Below, piece by piece: positions 1 through 5,875 of a stretch of DNA of 12,053 bases. Position 1 is the first letter of the stretch. Every line of letters begins with the position of its first letter. A model generated the notes under the pieces. That model did not search any database. It saw only the letters and a program-made list of their open reading frames with translations, and was not told the DNA's origin. Both the position numbers and the translations under genes were made by a program. This DNA comes from CAMCYM01 sp041191165 (GTDB lineage: Bacteria > Bacteroidota > Bacteroidia > Flavobacteriales_D > Sanyastnellaceae): positions 1 to 12,053 of the forward strand of contig JBEEPJ010000048.1 of the NCBI GenBank assembly GCA_041191165.1, given 5' to 3'.

Positions 1-62
1 CCTATGACGATGGGGCCGCTGCCGATGAGCAGCACAGACCGGATGCTTGTGTCCTTGGGCAT
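1..62 (-). CDS. carB: Carbamoyl-phosphate synthase large subunit, N-terminal fragment (cut by window edge)
   Basis: Reading leftwards from the ATG at 62-60, the 20 complete codons give MPKDTSIRSVLLIGSGPIVI. This is the typical CarB start: MPKR/D, a first beta strand, then the GSGPIVIG loop of the first ATP-grasp half. CarB makes carbamoyl phosphate from glutamine-derived ammonia, bicarbonate and two ATP, for pyrimidine and arginine synthesis. Only about 2% of the usual ~1,070-residue protein is in the window, so nothing can be said about the rest. The start codon is preceded by nine A residues that continue into the A of ATG. A perfect Bacteroidota -7 box lies about 64 nt upstream. The gene is divergent from the hydrolase cluster. 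The identification rests on a short but very conserved segment. Confidence 0.85.
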   Translation of the reverse strand, partial: MPKDTSIRSVLLIGSGPIVI

Positions 63-98
63 TTTTTTTTTACCCGGCACCGCGCACCGGGTGCGCAG
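63..98 (-). promoter_or_regulatory. carB 5' leader with two mutually exclusive hairpins and an A-tract
   Basis: Read on the minus strand, 96-91 (GCGCAC) pairs with 87-82 (GTGCGC) around a CCG loop. Alternatively 92-87 (ACCCGG) pairs with 77-72 (CCGGGT) around a 9-nt loop. Both use bases 87-92, so only one can form. The second hairpin is followed by TA and then an A-run that merges into the start codon (T10 on the plus strand, 62-71). There is no U-run after either hairpin, so neither is an intrinsic terminator for carB. A regulatory role is inference. Confidence 0.3.
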
Positions 99-125
99 TT
101 CGGGGGTGACGGGACTTCCGGGGAA

Positions 126-133
126 CAAAAGTA
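126..133 (-). promoter_or_regulatory. Predicted -7 promoter box for carB
   Basis: The minus strand reads TACTTTTG (133 to 126), a full match to the Bacteroidota sigma-A -7 consensus TAnnTTTG. The spacing seen at other boxes in this window puts the transcription start near 121, giving a leader of about 59 nt that would contain the hairpins at 72-96. No TTG element was seen at the expected -33 distance, which lowers confidence. Confidence 0.45.
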
Positions 134-166
134 CGCTGAGGATGGACTTGGGGCGCTGTTCATTCC

Positions 167-199
167 TTGTCGTTTTTCACGGATTATCCACAAAATTTG
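167..199 (+). promoter_or_regulatory. Predicted promoter of the hydrolase-GGGPS-glycosyltransferase cluster
   Basis: AAAATTTG at 192-199 matches the Bacteroidota -7 box TAnnTTTG except at its first base. It lies exactly 4 nt (CGGC) before the ATG at 204. A TTG at 167-169 lies 22 nt upstream, a plausible -33 element. The geometry predicts transcription starting at or very near the A of ATG, a leaderless mRNA. The AT-rich stretch 160-200 stands out from its GC-rich surroundings. Confidence 0.4.
184..192 (+). promoter_or_regulatory. Perfect-consensus DnaA box, single copy
   Basis: TTATCCACA is an exact match to the high-affinity DnaA box. It sits in the carB/hydrolase intergenic region and touches the first base of the predicted -7 box of the hydrolase promoter, so a bound protein could block that promoter. 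Only one clear copy was noticed, so this is not an origin. It may be a titration or regulatory site, or chance. Confidence 0.3.
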
Positions 200-203
200 C
201 GGC

Positions 204-1130
204 ATGGAATTTCTCGAAACGGGCCGGGAACGGGCGGAGCGCAAGTGGGTCGAGGTGGAGGGCTGGCGCATCGAGTATGCCTGCGGGGGAGAAGGGAGAA
301 ATGAGAATGGGGAAGGCGGAGACGGGAAGGGAGAAGGAAGAAGGGCGCTGGTGTGCTTTCACGGCTTCGCGCGGCCGCTCGAGGACATGTTGCCGTGGGG
401 GGAGGTGTGGGGGGAGGAAAGGAAGGTGATCTCGATTCATCTGCCGGAGCATGGGGGCAGCCGGGATGTGGGTCCGGGGGCGCAGGGGCGGGAATGGGGC
501 GGGGAGCGGGCCATCGCGCCGGAATTGTGGGCAATCATTGCACGCCAAATCGCCGACGCTGAAGGCGCAGCGGCCGGTCCCATGGACCTGCTCGGCTACT
601 CCATCGGCGGGCGGGTGGCCTTGGCGGCGCTCGTCGCGGCGCCCGAGGCCTGGGGGCGGGTGGTGCTCTTGGCCCCGGACGGGCTGCGCAAGTCGCCGTT
701 TTATACCGTGACGGTGCACACGCAAGTGGGTCGTTGGGCGTGGCGGGCCATCGACCGGCGGGCGGAGCGGATGTTGCGGACCTTGGACCGCTGGCACCGG
801 TGGGGCCTGTTGACGAAACACTTGCATGGGTTTGCGCACTTCCACCTCGCCAGCCCCGAGATGCGGAGGATGGTTTGGAAAGGATGGCGCGTGCACCGCA
901 ACTGCTGGCCCTCGCTGGGGGCCGTTGCCCGGGTGATGCGCGCACATCCTGCGCCCGTGGACCTTTGCTTCGGGCAGCATGACCGGGTGATTCCGCCGGG
1001 GAACGGCCGGCGGCTGGCCCAGCGGCTGAAGGGAGTAGGGCACGTTCACTTCCATCGGGTTCCCGCCGGACACAACCTGCAACGGCCCGATGTGATGAAA
1101 GCCGTGGTGGAACGTATATTTCAACAATGA
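204..1130 (+). CDS. Alpha/beta hydrolase fold protein
   Basis: This is a 308-residue alpha/beta hydrolase. The visible landmarks are the HGF oxyanion-hole motif (residues 53-55), the nucleophile elbow GYSIGG with Ser133, the acid in FGQHDRVIP (Asp260) and the base in AGHNLQRP (His290), a complete Ser-Asp-His triad in family order. There is no signal peptide or lipobox, so it is probably cytoplasmic. The substrate cannot be read from the sequence; esterases, lipases and C-C hydrolases share this fold. Between the first strands (residues 28-47) is a Gly/Glu/Arg-rich low-complexity loop encoded by a purine-rich DNA repeat that recurs near 6684. The stop codon overlaps the next start (ATGA), implying translational coupling to the GGGP synthase. 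The start at 204 is supported by the box placed 4 nt upstream. Confidence 0.8.
   Translation: MEFLETGRERAERKWVEVEGWRIEYACGGEGRNENGEGGDGKGEGRRALVCFHGFARPLEDMLPWGEVWGEERKVISIHLPEHGGSRDVGPGAQGREWGGERAIAPELWAIIARQIADAEGAAAGPMDLLGYSIGGRVALAALVAAPEAWGRVVLLAPDGLRKSPFYTVTVHTQVGRWAWRAIDRRAERMLRTLDRWHRWGLLTKHLHGFAHFHLASPEMRRMVWKGWRVHRNCWPSLGAVARVMRAHPAPVDLCFGQHDRVIPPGNGRRLAQRLKGVGHVHFHRVPAGHNLQRPDVMKAVVERIFQQ
286..315 (+). repeat. Purine-rich dispersed repeat, copy 1 (inside the hydrolase gene)
   Basis: GGGGAGAAGGGAGAA at 286-300 is identical to 6684-6698. Over 30 nt (286-315 versus 6684-6713) 26 positions match. Related G/A-rich sequence continues to about 347. In the hydrolase it is in frame and encodes a Gly/Glu-rich loop. 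Confidence 0.6.
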
Positions 1131-1861
1131 ATTGCCATTGGATCCGGGAATTGTATGCAGATCGGCAAGCGGGCCGGAAGCGGTTGGCTGCGTTGTTGGA
1201 CCCGGACGATGTCCCGATGGGAGGGGGGCTCGAGGCCTTGATGCGCCGGATTGAGGCATCCCCCGTCACCGATGTTTTCCTGGGCGGATCGCTGTTGACG
1301 CATCGGCAGGTGGACGACGTCATCGCGGGCGTTCGCGCCCATTTTTCCGGCCCGCTGACCCTCTTTCCCGGCTCGCCTGAACAGGTGGTGGCCGGGGCGG
1401 ACCAGGTGCTTTTCCTGTCCCTCATCTCCGGGCGAAACCCCGACCTGCTCATCGGACGGCACGTGGCCTCCGCCCTGCACATCCGGAGGTTGGGGATGCC
1501 GGTGGTGCCCACGGGATACCTGCTCATCGGCGATGGGCCCTTGACCACGGCAGCCTACATCAGCGGGACCCTGCCCATCCCGTCGGCGAAGCCCGGCATC
1601 GCCGTGGCGACCGCCGTGGCCGGGGAGATGCTGGGGTTGCAGTTGCTGTACCTCGATGCGGGGTCGGGCGCCGGCTCGCCCGTGCCGGTGGAGACCATTG
1701 CCGCTGTGCGGGAGCAGACGAGCGTGCCGCTGGTCGTGGGGGGCGGACTGCGGAACGCCGAGGCCATCCGCGCCGCGTGGGCGGCCGGGGCCGATGTGGT
1801 GGTGGTGGGATCGGCGATTGAGGATGCGCCGGGGGATTTGGCCTGGCTGCCTCAGCCGTAA
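1127..1861 (+). CDS. Geranylgeranylglyceryl-phosphate (GGGP) synthase family protein, PcrB-like
   Basis: This 244-residue TIM-barrel prenyltransferase is of usual family length. Recognisable blocks are LLDPDDVP (residues 23-30), DVFLGGSLLT (49-58), LFPGSPEQV (79-87), PTGYLLIG (128-135), YLDAGSGA (175-182), VVGGGLRNAEAI (203-214) and ADVVVVGSAIED (222-233), the phosphate-binding barrel end. The family joins a C20 or longer polyprenyl diphosphate to sn-glycerol-1-phosphate through an ether bond, the first step of archaeal-type lipids. Group II members occur in Bacteroidota, where the final product is not well established. The usual YLEAGSGA motif has Asp177 in place of Glu here, a conservative change. 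The ATG overlaps the hydrolase stop (ATGA), and the GT4 gene follows after 22 nt. Chain-length preference and a heptaprenyl (PcrB) activity cannot be excluded. Confidence 0.9.
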   Translation: MNCHWIRELYADRQAGRKRLAALLDPDDVPMGGGLEALMRRIEASPVTDVFLGGSLLTHRQVDDVIAGVRAHFSGPLTLFPGSPEQVVAGADQVLFLSLISGRNPDLLIGRHVASALHIRRLGMPVVPTGYLLIGDGPLTTAAYISGTLPIPSAKPGIAVATAVAGEMLGLQLLYLDAGSGAGSPVPVETIAAVREQTSVPLVVGGGLRNAEAIRAAWAAGADVVVVGSAIEDAPGDLAWLPQP

Positions 1862-1883
1862 AAAAATACTGCAAAGCATTGAA

Positions 1884-3281
1884 ATGAAGCGGGTTCTGGT
1901 CATTACCTACCACTGGCCCCCCTCCGGCGGGGTGACGGTGCTGCGGTGTCTCAAACTGGTGAAATACCTGCGTGAAAACGGCTGGGAGCCCGTCGTATTT
2001 ACCGCGCTCGACGCCCGCTACCCTTACGAAGATGCCACCAACTTCCGCGACATTCCCGAGGGCTTGGAGGTCCTGCGGGTGCCGGCGTGGGAACCTTCGC
2101 AGGCCTTCAAGCGGTTCAGCGGCCGAAAACCCACCCAGCCCCTGCTCAACATCACCGCCAACAGCGACAAAAAGCAAGGCTGGCGCGACCGCCTGGGCAT
2201 TTGGATCCGGGGCAACTTCTTCATCCCCGACGCCCGCGCGCTCTGGATTGCGCCGTCGGTGAAGTTTTTGATAAAATACCTGCAGGAGAATCCGGTGGAC
2301 GCCATCTTCACCGATGGCCCGCCGCATTCGAATACGGTCATCGGACTCCGCTGTGCGCAGCGTCTGGGCATCCCGTGGCTGGCGGATTTTCAGGACCCCT
2401 GGACCCAGGTGGATTACTACGGCGCCATGCGCATCGGCCGCCGCGCCGACCGCATCCACCGGGCGCTCGAGCAGGAGGTCTTCGCCTGCGCCTCCCGCAT
2501 CTCCATCGCCAGCCCCACGTGGGCCCGGGACTTGGAGTCCATCGGCGCGCGGGATGTCCAGGTGTTTTACTACGGCTTCGATGAGGCGGATTTTGCGGAC
2601 TACCGCCCCGAGCAGGTGCCCGGTCGGTTCATCGTGTTCCACGGGGGCCTGCTGGGCAGCGACCGCCATCCGGTGGGCATGATTCGGGCGCTGGGCGCGA
2701 AGGTGGCCGCCGATCCCGCCTGGGCTGCGGCCCTCGAGATTCGGCTGGCGGGCGAGGTGGATGTCTCGGTGCGGGAGGCGATTGAGCAGGCCGGTTTGTC
2801 AGGCCAAACCCGTTTCCTGGGCATGCTCCCCCGGGCCCAAATCCTCGCCGAACTCGGGCGCGCAAATGTCCTGCTGCTCCCCATCAACCGCGCGGAGAAC
2901 GCGGGCGGGCGAATTCCGGGCAAGTTGTTCGAGCTGCTCCGCGCGGGGAAGCCCATCTTGTACCTGGGGCCGGAGGTGGGGGATGCGAAGGATTTGGTCT
3001 GCCGCGGGGGGGAGAATGGGTGCTTCGGGTACGAGGACGTGGACGGCATCGCCGGGTATCTCGGGCGGTGCTGGGACCGGGCGATGGCCGGGGCGGCCGG
3101 GGCGGCCGGGACAGTGGCTGAGGCGGGGGCCGCGGAGGCCGGGACGGCGGCGGCTGGGACGGCCGCGGCTGGGACGGCCGCGGAAGCCGGCGCGGAGGCG
3201 GCCCGTGTGGCAGCCGCCCCCTACTCCCACCAGGTGCTCACCCGTCAGGTGGCCCAGTGGCTGGACGAAATCACCCGCTGA
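1884..3281 (+). CDS. Glycosyltransferase, GT4-like (GT-B fold)
   Basis: This protein has 465 residues. The N-terminal GT-B domain opens with MKRVLVITYHWPPSGG, the usual start of this Bacteroidota group, and contains DGPPHSN (144-150) and ADFQDPWTQ (167-175). The C-terminal nucleotide-sugar domain shows FLGMLPRAQILAEL (311-324) and KLFELLRAGKPIL (347-359), the acidic loop that binds the donor. Residues about 401-445 are an Ala/Gly/Thr/Glu low-complexity insert, including three AGTAA repeats, placed before the last helix (YSHQVLTRQVAQWLDEI). This is not a normal family feature. No signal peptide or membrane span is present, so it probably works at the inner face of the membrane. Sugar and acceptor are unknown. 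It follows the GGGP synthase by 22 A-rich nt without a Shine-Dalgarno, and is probably co-transcribed. Confidence 0.85.
   Translation: MKRVLVITYHWPPSGGVTVLRCLKLVKYLRENGWEPVVFTALDARYPYEDATNFRDIPEGLEVLRVPAWEPSQAFKRFSGRKPTQPLLNITANSDKKQGWRDRLGIWIRGNFFIPDARALWIAPSVKFLIKYLQENPVDAIFTDGPPHSNTVIGLRCAQRLGIPWLADFQDPWTQVDYYGAMRIGRRADRIHRALEQEVFACASRISIASPTWARDLESIGARDVQVFYYGFDEADFADYRPEQVPGRFIVFHGGLLGSDRHPVGMIRALGAKVAADPAWAAALEIRLAGEVDVSVREAIEQAGLSGQTRFLGMLPRAQILAELGRANVLLLPINRAENAGGRIPGKLFELLRAGKPILYLGPEVGDAKDLVCRGGENGCFGYEDVDGIAGYLGRCWDRAMAGAAGAAGTVAEAGAAEAGTAAAGTAAAGTAAEAGAEAARVAAAPYSHQVLTRQVAQWLDEITR
3138..3182 (+). repeat. Three tandem 15-bp repeats inside the GT4 gene
   Basis: Units at 3138-3152, 3153-3167 and 3168-3182. 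The last two are identical (GCTGGGACGGCCGCG) and the first differs at two bases. Each unit is in frame and encodes AGTAA. It lies within a larger GC-rich low-complexity tract (about 3084-3215) that also contains a GGGGCGGCC duplication. Confidence 0.8.
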
Positions 3282-3325
3282 CCCCCGCGGACTCCTGCGG
3301 ACCTCCCGCCGACCCCCCGCGGACC
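3282..3325. repeat. Short convergent intergenic spacer with CCCCCGCGGAC repeats
   Basis: The 44-nt gap between the convergent GT4 and TonB-receptor stop codons contains two exact CCCCCGCGGAC copies (3282-3292 and 3314-3324) and degenerate relatives between them (CCTGCGGAC, CCCGCCGAC). No hairpin followed by a T-run is visible in either direction. Confidence 0.5.
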
Positions 3326-5725
3326 TCAGAAAACCAGCTCGACCGAACACATCACGTGCCGCCCGGCCTGCGGGAAGAGGTAGACCTCATCCACGCGGGT
3401 GGAGGCCCCGCCGAGCTGGTAGCTGTAGGTCCAGCCGTTGGTGCTGTAGAGGCGGTTCGCGAGGTTGTTGACGAAGACGGAGAAGTGGGCGAGGGACTCC
3501 CCGGACCGGCTGGACTGGGTGCGGCGAAGGCGCAGGTCGTGGACGGTGTAGGCGTCGAGGGCGCGGTCGGGGGAGGCGGTGTTGTCGAGGAACTGGCGGC
3601 CGACGCGGCGCCAGAGCCACTCGGCTTCCCAGCGGCTGCCCGTCGAGCGGTTCGTGTGGAGGTTCCACAGGAGGGAAGAGGAGGCCACGAGGCGGGGGGA
3701 GAAGGCGATGTCGCGGTCGGCGTGTGGGATGCGAACCGCCTCGAATCCGGAGGGCGTGCCGTAGTCGTAAAGCACCTCCTCGAACAGGGGGATCCGGTTT
3801 TGGGACCCGGCGAGCTGGGGGGACCAGGTGAGGCGGCCGGCGGGGTCGAGCCGCAGGACCGCGCTCAGTTCGAGGCCCCGGCGGTAGCTCTCGGGGACGT
3901 TCGTGCGGATGGGGTTGCCGACGTCGTTGAGCTCGCCGGTGAGCACCAGTTGATCGCGGTAGTGCATGTGGTAGAGCACGGCCTCGACCCGGCCGCGGGG
4001 GGCGTTGCCGGGCCCGAGGGTCCACTGCACCCCAAGCTCCACATCCCGGAGCCGCTCGGGCCGGGTCTGGGCGCCCCCGGGACCGTCGAGGTAGTCCGTT
4101 CGCGACGGTTCCCGGTTCGCCACCGCGAGCGAGGCGAAGACCCGCCCCCGTTCGGAAGCCCCGAAGAGCCAGTCCGCTCCGAGTTTGGGATTGAAGAAGA
4201 CCAAATCGTCATCGACATCCACCACCCGCAGGTCGTTGTCCCGGCCGTCGGCGCGGTAGGTGACTTGCCGGATTTGGCCTTCCCCATGCACCCGAATCCG
4301 CCCCTGACCCGGCTGGTAAAGCACACGCGCAAAGGCGTTTATATCGTCCTTCACCCCCTGGCCTTCGTAGTAGCGGTCGCCCGGCGCCACCCCGTCGCCC
4401 GCCTCCAACGGCCCGCTCGGCAACGCCCAAACCACTTCTCCAAAGTGGTCGCCCACGTACCGGAAAGCGCTGCCGCCCACCCCCACCGAGCCCTCCGCGA
4501 AGGTGCGCTCGGCAAAGCCGTGCACGCCCCACAGGTCGTTGCGCAGCCACCGCCGGCGCACCACGTCGCCCGTGGCCTCCGGCGTCGCGAAGCCGTACCG
4601 GTCGAGGTCGTCCCCGGCCCGGAACTGCTCGTAGAACCCCCCGCCCCGGGTCCAGTTCGCCGTGAGCGACGTCTCCCAGCCGCCGAAAAGCTGCCGGAAC
4701 AGGAGTTGGTGGTGGGTTTGGGCGTAGTCGTCCACCTCGTTTGCGTAGCGGTAATAGTTGTGGCGTGGGCCGCGGGCGATCAGGTCGGCGATGCGCTCGG
4801 TGTCGCTGCCGTAGCCATACTCGTAGCTGCCTTGCGCCCAGGCGGTAATGGCCTCCGCATCCCCGGTGAGGGCGATGCGCGGCACGCCGTACCACGCCTG
4901 GTAGGTGCGCTCATGGCCGTCGAGCAAGGTGTACACGAGGCGGCCATTTTTCCAGAACTTGCCCAAGGCCCAGTGCACACTCCCCAACGCGCTGCTCGCC
5001 CGGTCGACATAGCCGGCGCTCTGCACCCGGGTGGCCCGGCCTTCCATGGCCCAACCGTCGCCGAGCCGGCCGCTGGACCATTGCAGGGTGGTGCGCAGGG
5101 TGCCGAAGGCCCCGCCCCCGAGGACGGCGCGCCCGCCCGGCTCGCCCGCCATGCCCAGGGTCGATAGGGCCACCGTCGCCCCGAAGGCCCCCGGGCCATT
5201 CGTGCTGGTCCCGGCGCCCCGCTGGATCTGCAGGCCGTCGAGGCTGCTGCCCACGTCCGGCATGTTGACCCAGTAAACCTGGTGGGACTCCGCGTCGTTG
5301 ATGGGCACGCCGTTGAGGGTCACGTTGATGCGGGTGGCATCGGAGCCCCGGATGCGCATGCCGGTGTAGCCGATGCCGGTGCCGGCGTCGGAGGTCACCA
5401 CCATCGACGGCGTGAAGCGCAGGAGATAGGGCAGGTCCACCCCAGCGTCGAGGGCCCGCAAGGCCGCCGGGGCCAGGGTCGTCGCCGCGAACGGGGCGCG
5501 GGCGTCCGCCGTCACCGTACCGTGGACCTCCGCGGCGCCCAGCAGGAACCGCGGGGAGAGGGTGTCTCCCGGTACGGCCCCCGCCACGTCCGCCGGCGCC
5601 TGGGCCCACACGCCCACGGCGACCCGCAGCGACATCCCCATCAGGCCCCACCGCACTGCGGCGAACCGTCCCCCCCTCCCGAAAGTGTTGCGAAATTTTT
5701 CCATGCGTTTTTCCGAGTTGCGCAT
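3326..5725 (-). CDS. TonB-dependent outer-membrane receptor, probable thiamin transporter (TPP riboswitch-controlled)
   Basis: The protein has 799 residues from the ATG at 5725 (792 from the in-frame ATG at 5704). It has a basic N-terminus, a hydrophobic stretch and a likely signal-peptide cleavage after AQA (residue 43), then a TonB-box-like segment (AAEVHGTVTA). The plug domain (about 75-190) carries DLPYLLRFTPSMVVTSDAG, GYTGMRIRGSDATRINVTLN, GVPINDAE, VYWVNMPD and the closing IQRGAGTSTNGPGAFGA. The beta barrel ends in Phe (VELVF), as expected for Bam-assembled porins. The N-terminal carboxypeptidase-like domain common in Bacteroidota SusC relatives is absent, as in vitamin and siderophore receptors. 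A TPP riboswitch lies in the leader, and TPP-riboswitch TonB receptors in Bacteroides are known thiamin importers. Thiamin or a precursor is therefore the likely substrate, by inference. Energy would come from TonB-ExbBD, not encoded here. Confidence 0.9.
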   Translation of the reverse strand: MRNSEKRMEKFRNTFGRGGRFAAVRWGLMGMSLRVAVGVWAQAPADVAGAVPGDTLSPRFLLGAAEVHGTVTADARAPFAATTLAPAALRALDAGVDLPYLLRFTPSMVVTSDAGTGIGYTGMRIRGSDATRINVTLNGVPINDAESHQVYWVNMPDVGSSLDGLQIQRGAGTSTNGPGAFGATVALSTLGMAGEPGGRAVLGGGAFGTLRTTLQWSSGRLGDGWAMEGRATRVQSAGYVDRASSALGSVHWALGKFWKNGRLVYTLLDGHERTYQAWYGVPRIALTGDAEAITAWAQGSYEYGYGSDTERIADLIARGPRHNYYRYANEVDDYAQTHHQLLFRQLFGGWETSLTANWTRGGGFYEQFRAGDDLDRYGFATPEATGDVVRRRWLRNDLWGVHGFAERTFAEGSVGVGGSAFRYVGDHFGEVVWALPSGPLEAGDGVAPGDRYYEGQGVKDDINAFARVLYQPGQGRIRVHGEGQIRQVTYRADGRDNDLRVVDVDDDLVFFNPKLGADWLFGASERGRVFASLAVANREPSRTDYLDGPGGAQTRPERLRDVELGVQWTLGPGNAPRGRVEAVLYHMHYRDQLVLTGELNDVGNPIRTNVPESYRRGLELSAVLRLDPAGRLTWSPQLAGSQNRIPLFEEVLYDYGTPSGFEAVRIPHADRDIAFSPRLVASSSLLWNLHTNRSTGSRWEAEWLWRRVGRQFLDNTASPDRALDAYTVHDLRLRRTQSSRSGESLAHFSVFVNNLANRLYSTNGWTYSYQLGGASTRVDEVYLFPQAGRHVMCSVELVF

Positions 5726-5733
5726 GGGCCGCC

Positions 5734-5774
5734 CCGGCACACGCCGGCTGCGATTTCGCTCCCCTACCGGCATG
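5734..5774 (-). promoter_or_regulatory. Predicted translational expression platform of the TPP riboswitch
   Basis: Downstream of the aptamer, 5747-5743 (CCGGC) pairs with 5738-5734 (GCCGG) around a GUGU loop, forming a hairpin that ends 8 nt before the ATG at 5725. Alternatively 5774-5767 (CAUGCCGG) pairs with 5747-5740 (CCGGCGUG), 8 bp with one G-U wobble. This would break aptamer helix P5 and release the start region. The two helices share 5747-5743, so they exclude each other. No U-run follows, favouring translational over transcriptional control. Confidence 0.5.
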
Positions 5775-5837
5775 ACCCGGTCAGGTTCGAAGGGTATGAT
5801 CTCAGCCCTGCCGGTCTTCCGGAGGCACCCCTGCGTC
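5757..5837 (-). promoter_or_regulatory. TPP (thiamin pyrophosphate) riboswitch aptamer, THI element
   Basis: On the minus strand the conserved thi-box elements appear in order: GGGGTGCC (5831-5824), a small CCGG-AAGA-CCGG P3 stem, GCTGAGATCATACCCTT (5806-5790), GAACCTGA (5788-5781), P5 formed by ACCGG (5781-5777) with CCGGT (5770-5766), the J4/5 ATGCC (5773-5769), and the 3' GGTAGGGGA. The 3' end deviates slightly from the common GCGTAGGGA. P3 is minimal, without the large P3a extension. The aptamer begins almost at the transcription start predicted from the -7 box at 5849-5842. It binds TPP and would lower expression of the downstream receptor. Confidence 0.95.
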
Positions 5838-5841
5838 GCCG

Positions 5842-5849
5842 CGAAGGTA
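5842..5849 (-). promoter_or_regulatory. Predicted -7 box for the riboswitch/TonB-receptor transcript
   Basis: The minus strand reads TACCTTCG, one mismatch from TAnnTTTG. Using the box-to-start spacing of the other boxes, the RNA would begin near 5837, immediately before the aptamer. It lies in an inverted arrangement with the plus-strand box at 5864-5871 (AAGGTA...TACCTT), so two promoters are packed back to back in about 30 bp. No -33 TTG was found. Confidence 0.4.
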
Positions 5850-5863
5850 GGGAGGGAAGTCCT

Positions 5864-5871
5864 TACCTTGG
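5864..5871 (+). promoter_or_regulatory. Predicted -7 box for the phosphatase gene, leaderless geometry
   Basis: TACCTTGG is one mismatch from TAnnTTTG and is followed by GGGC and then the ATG at 5876. The string TTACCTTGGGGGCATG closely resembles the start of the ABC ATPase gene (TTAACTTTGGGGCATG on the minus strand at 8718-8703), which supports both. Confidence 0.45.
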
Positions 5872-5875
5872 GGGC

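Noticed and set aside
160..203. Replication origin
   Set aside because: AT-rich and with one perfect DnaA box, but no cluster of boxes, no repeated AT-rich unwinding element and no dnaA/dnaN/gidA-type neighbours.
177..1259. 360-residue minus-strand open frame rich in Pro, Arg and His
   Set aside because: It is antisense to the hydrolase gene, which has a complete catalytic triad.
3138..3182. CRISPR-like array
   Set aside because: Units are contiguous 15-mers without spacers and are in frame within a coding sequence.
3257..5167. 636-residue plus-strand open frame
   Set aside because: It is the complement of the TonB-receptor gene and has low-complexity Val/Ala/Gly/Pro composition without any domain.
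5282..5875. Upstream extension of the phosphatase frame to 461 residues
   Set aside because: It runs antisense through the receptor start and the riboswitch. Family homology begins at about 5876, which also has a well-placed promoter box.
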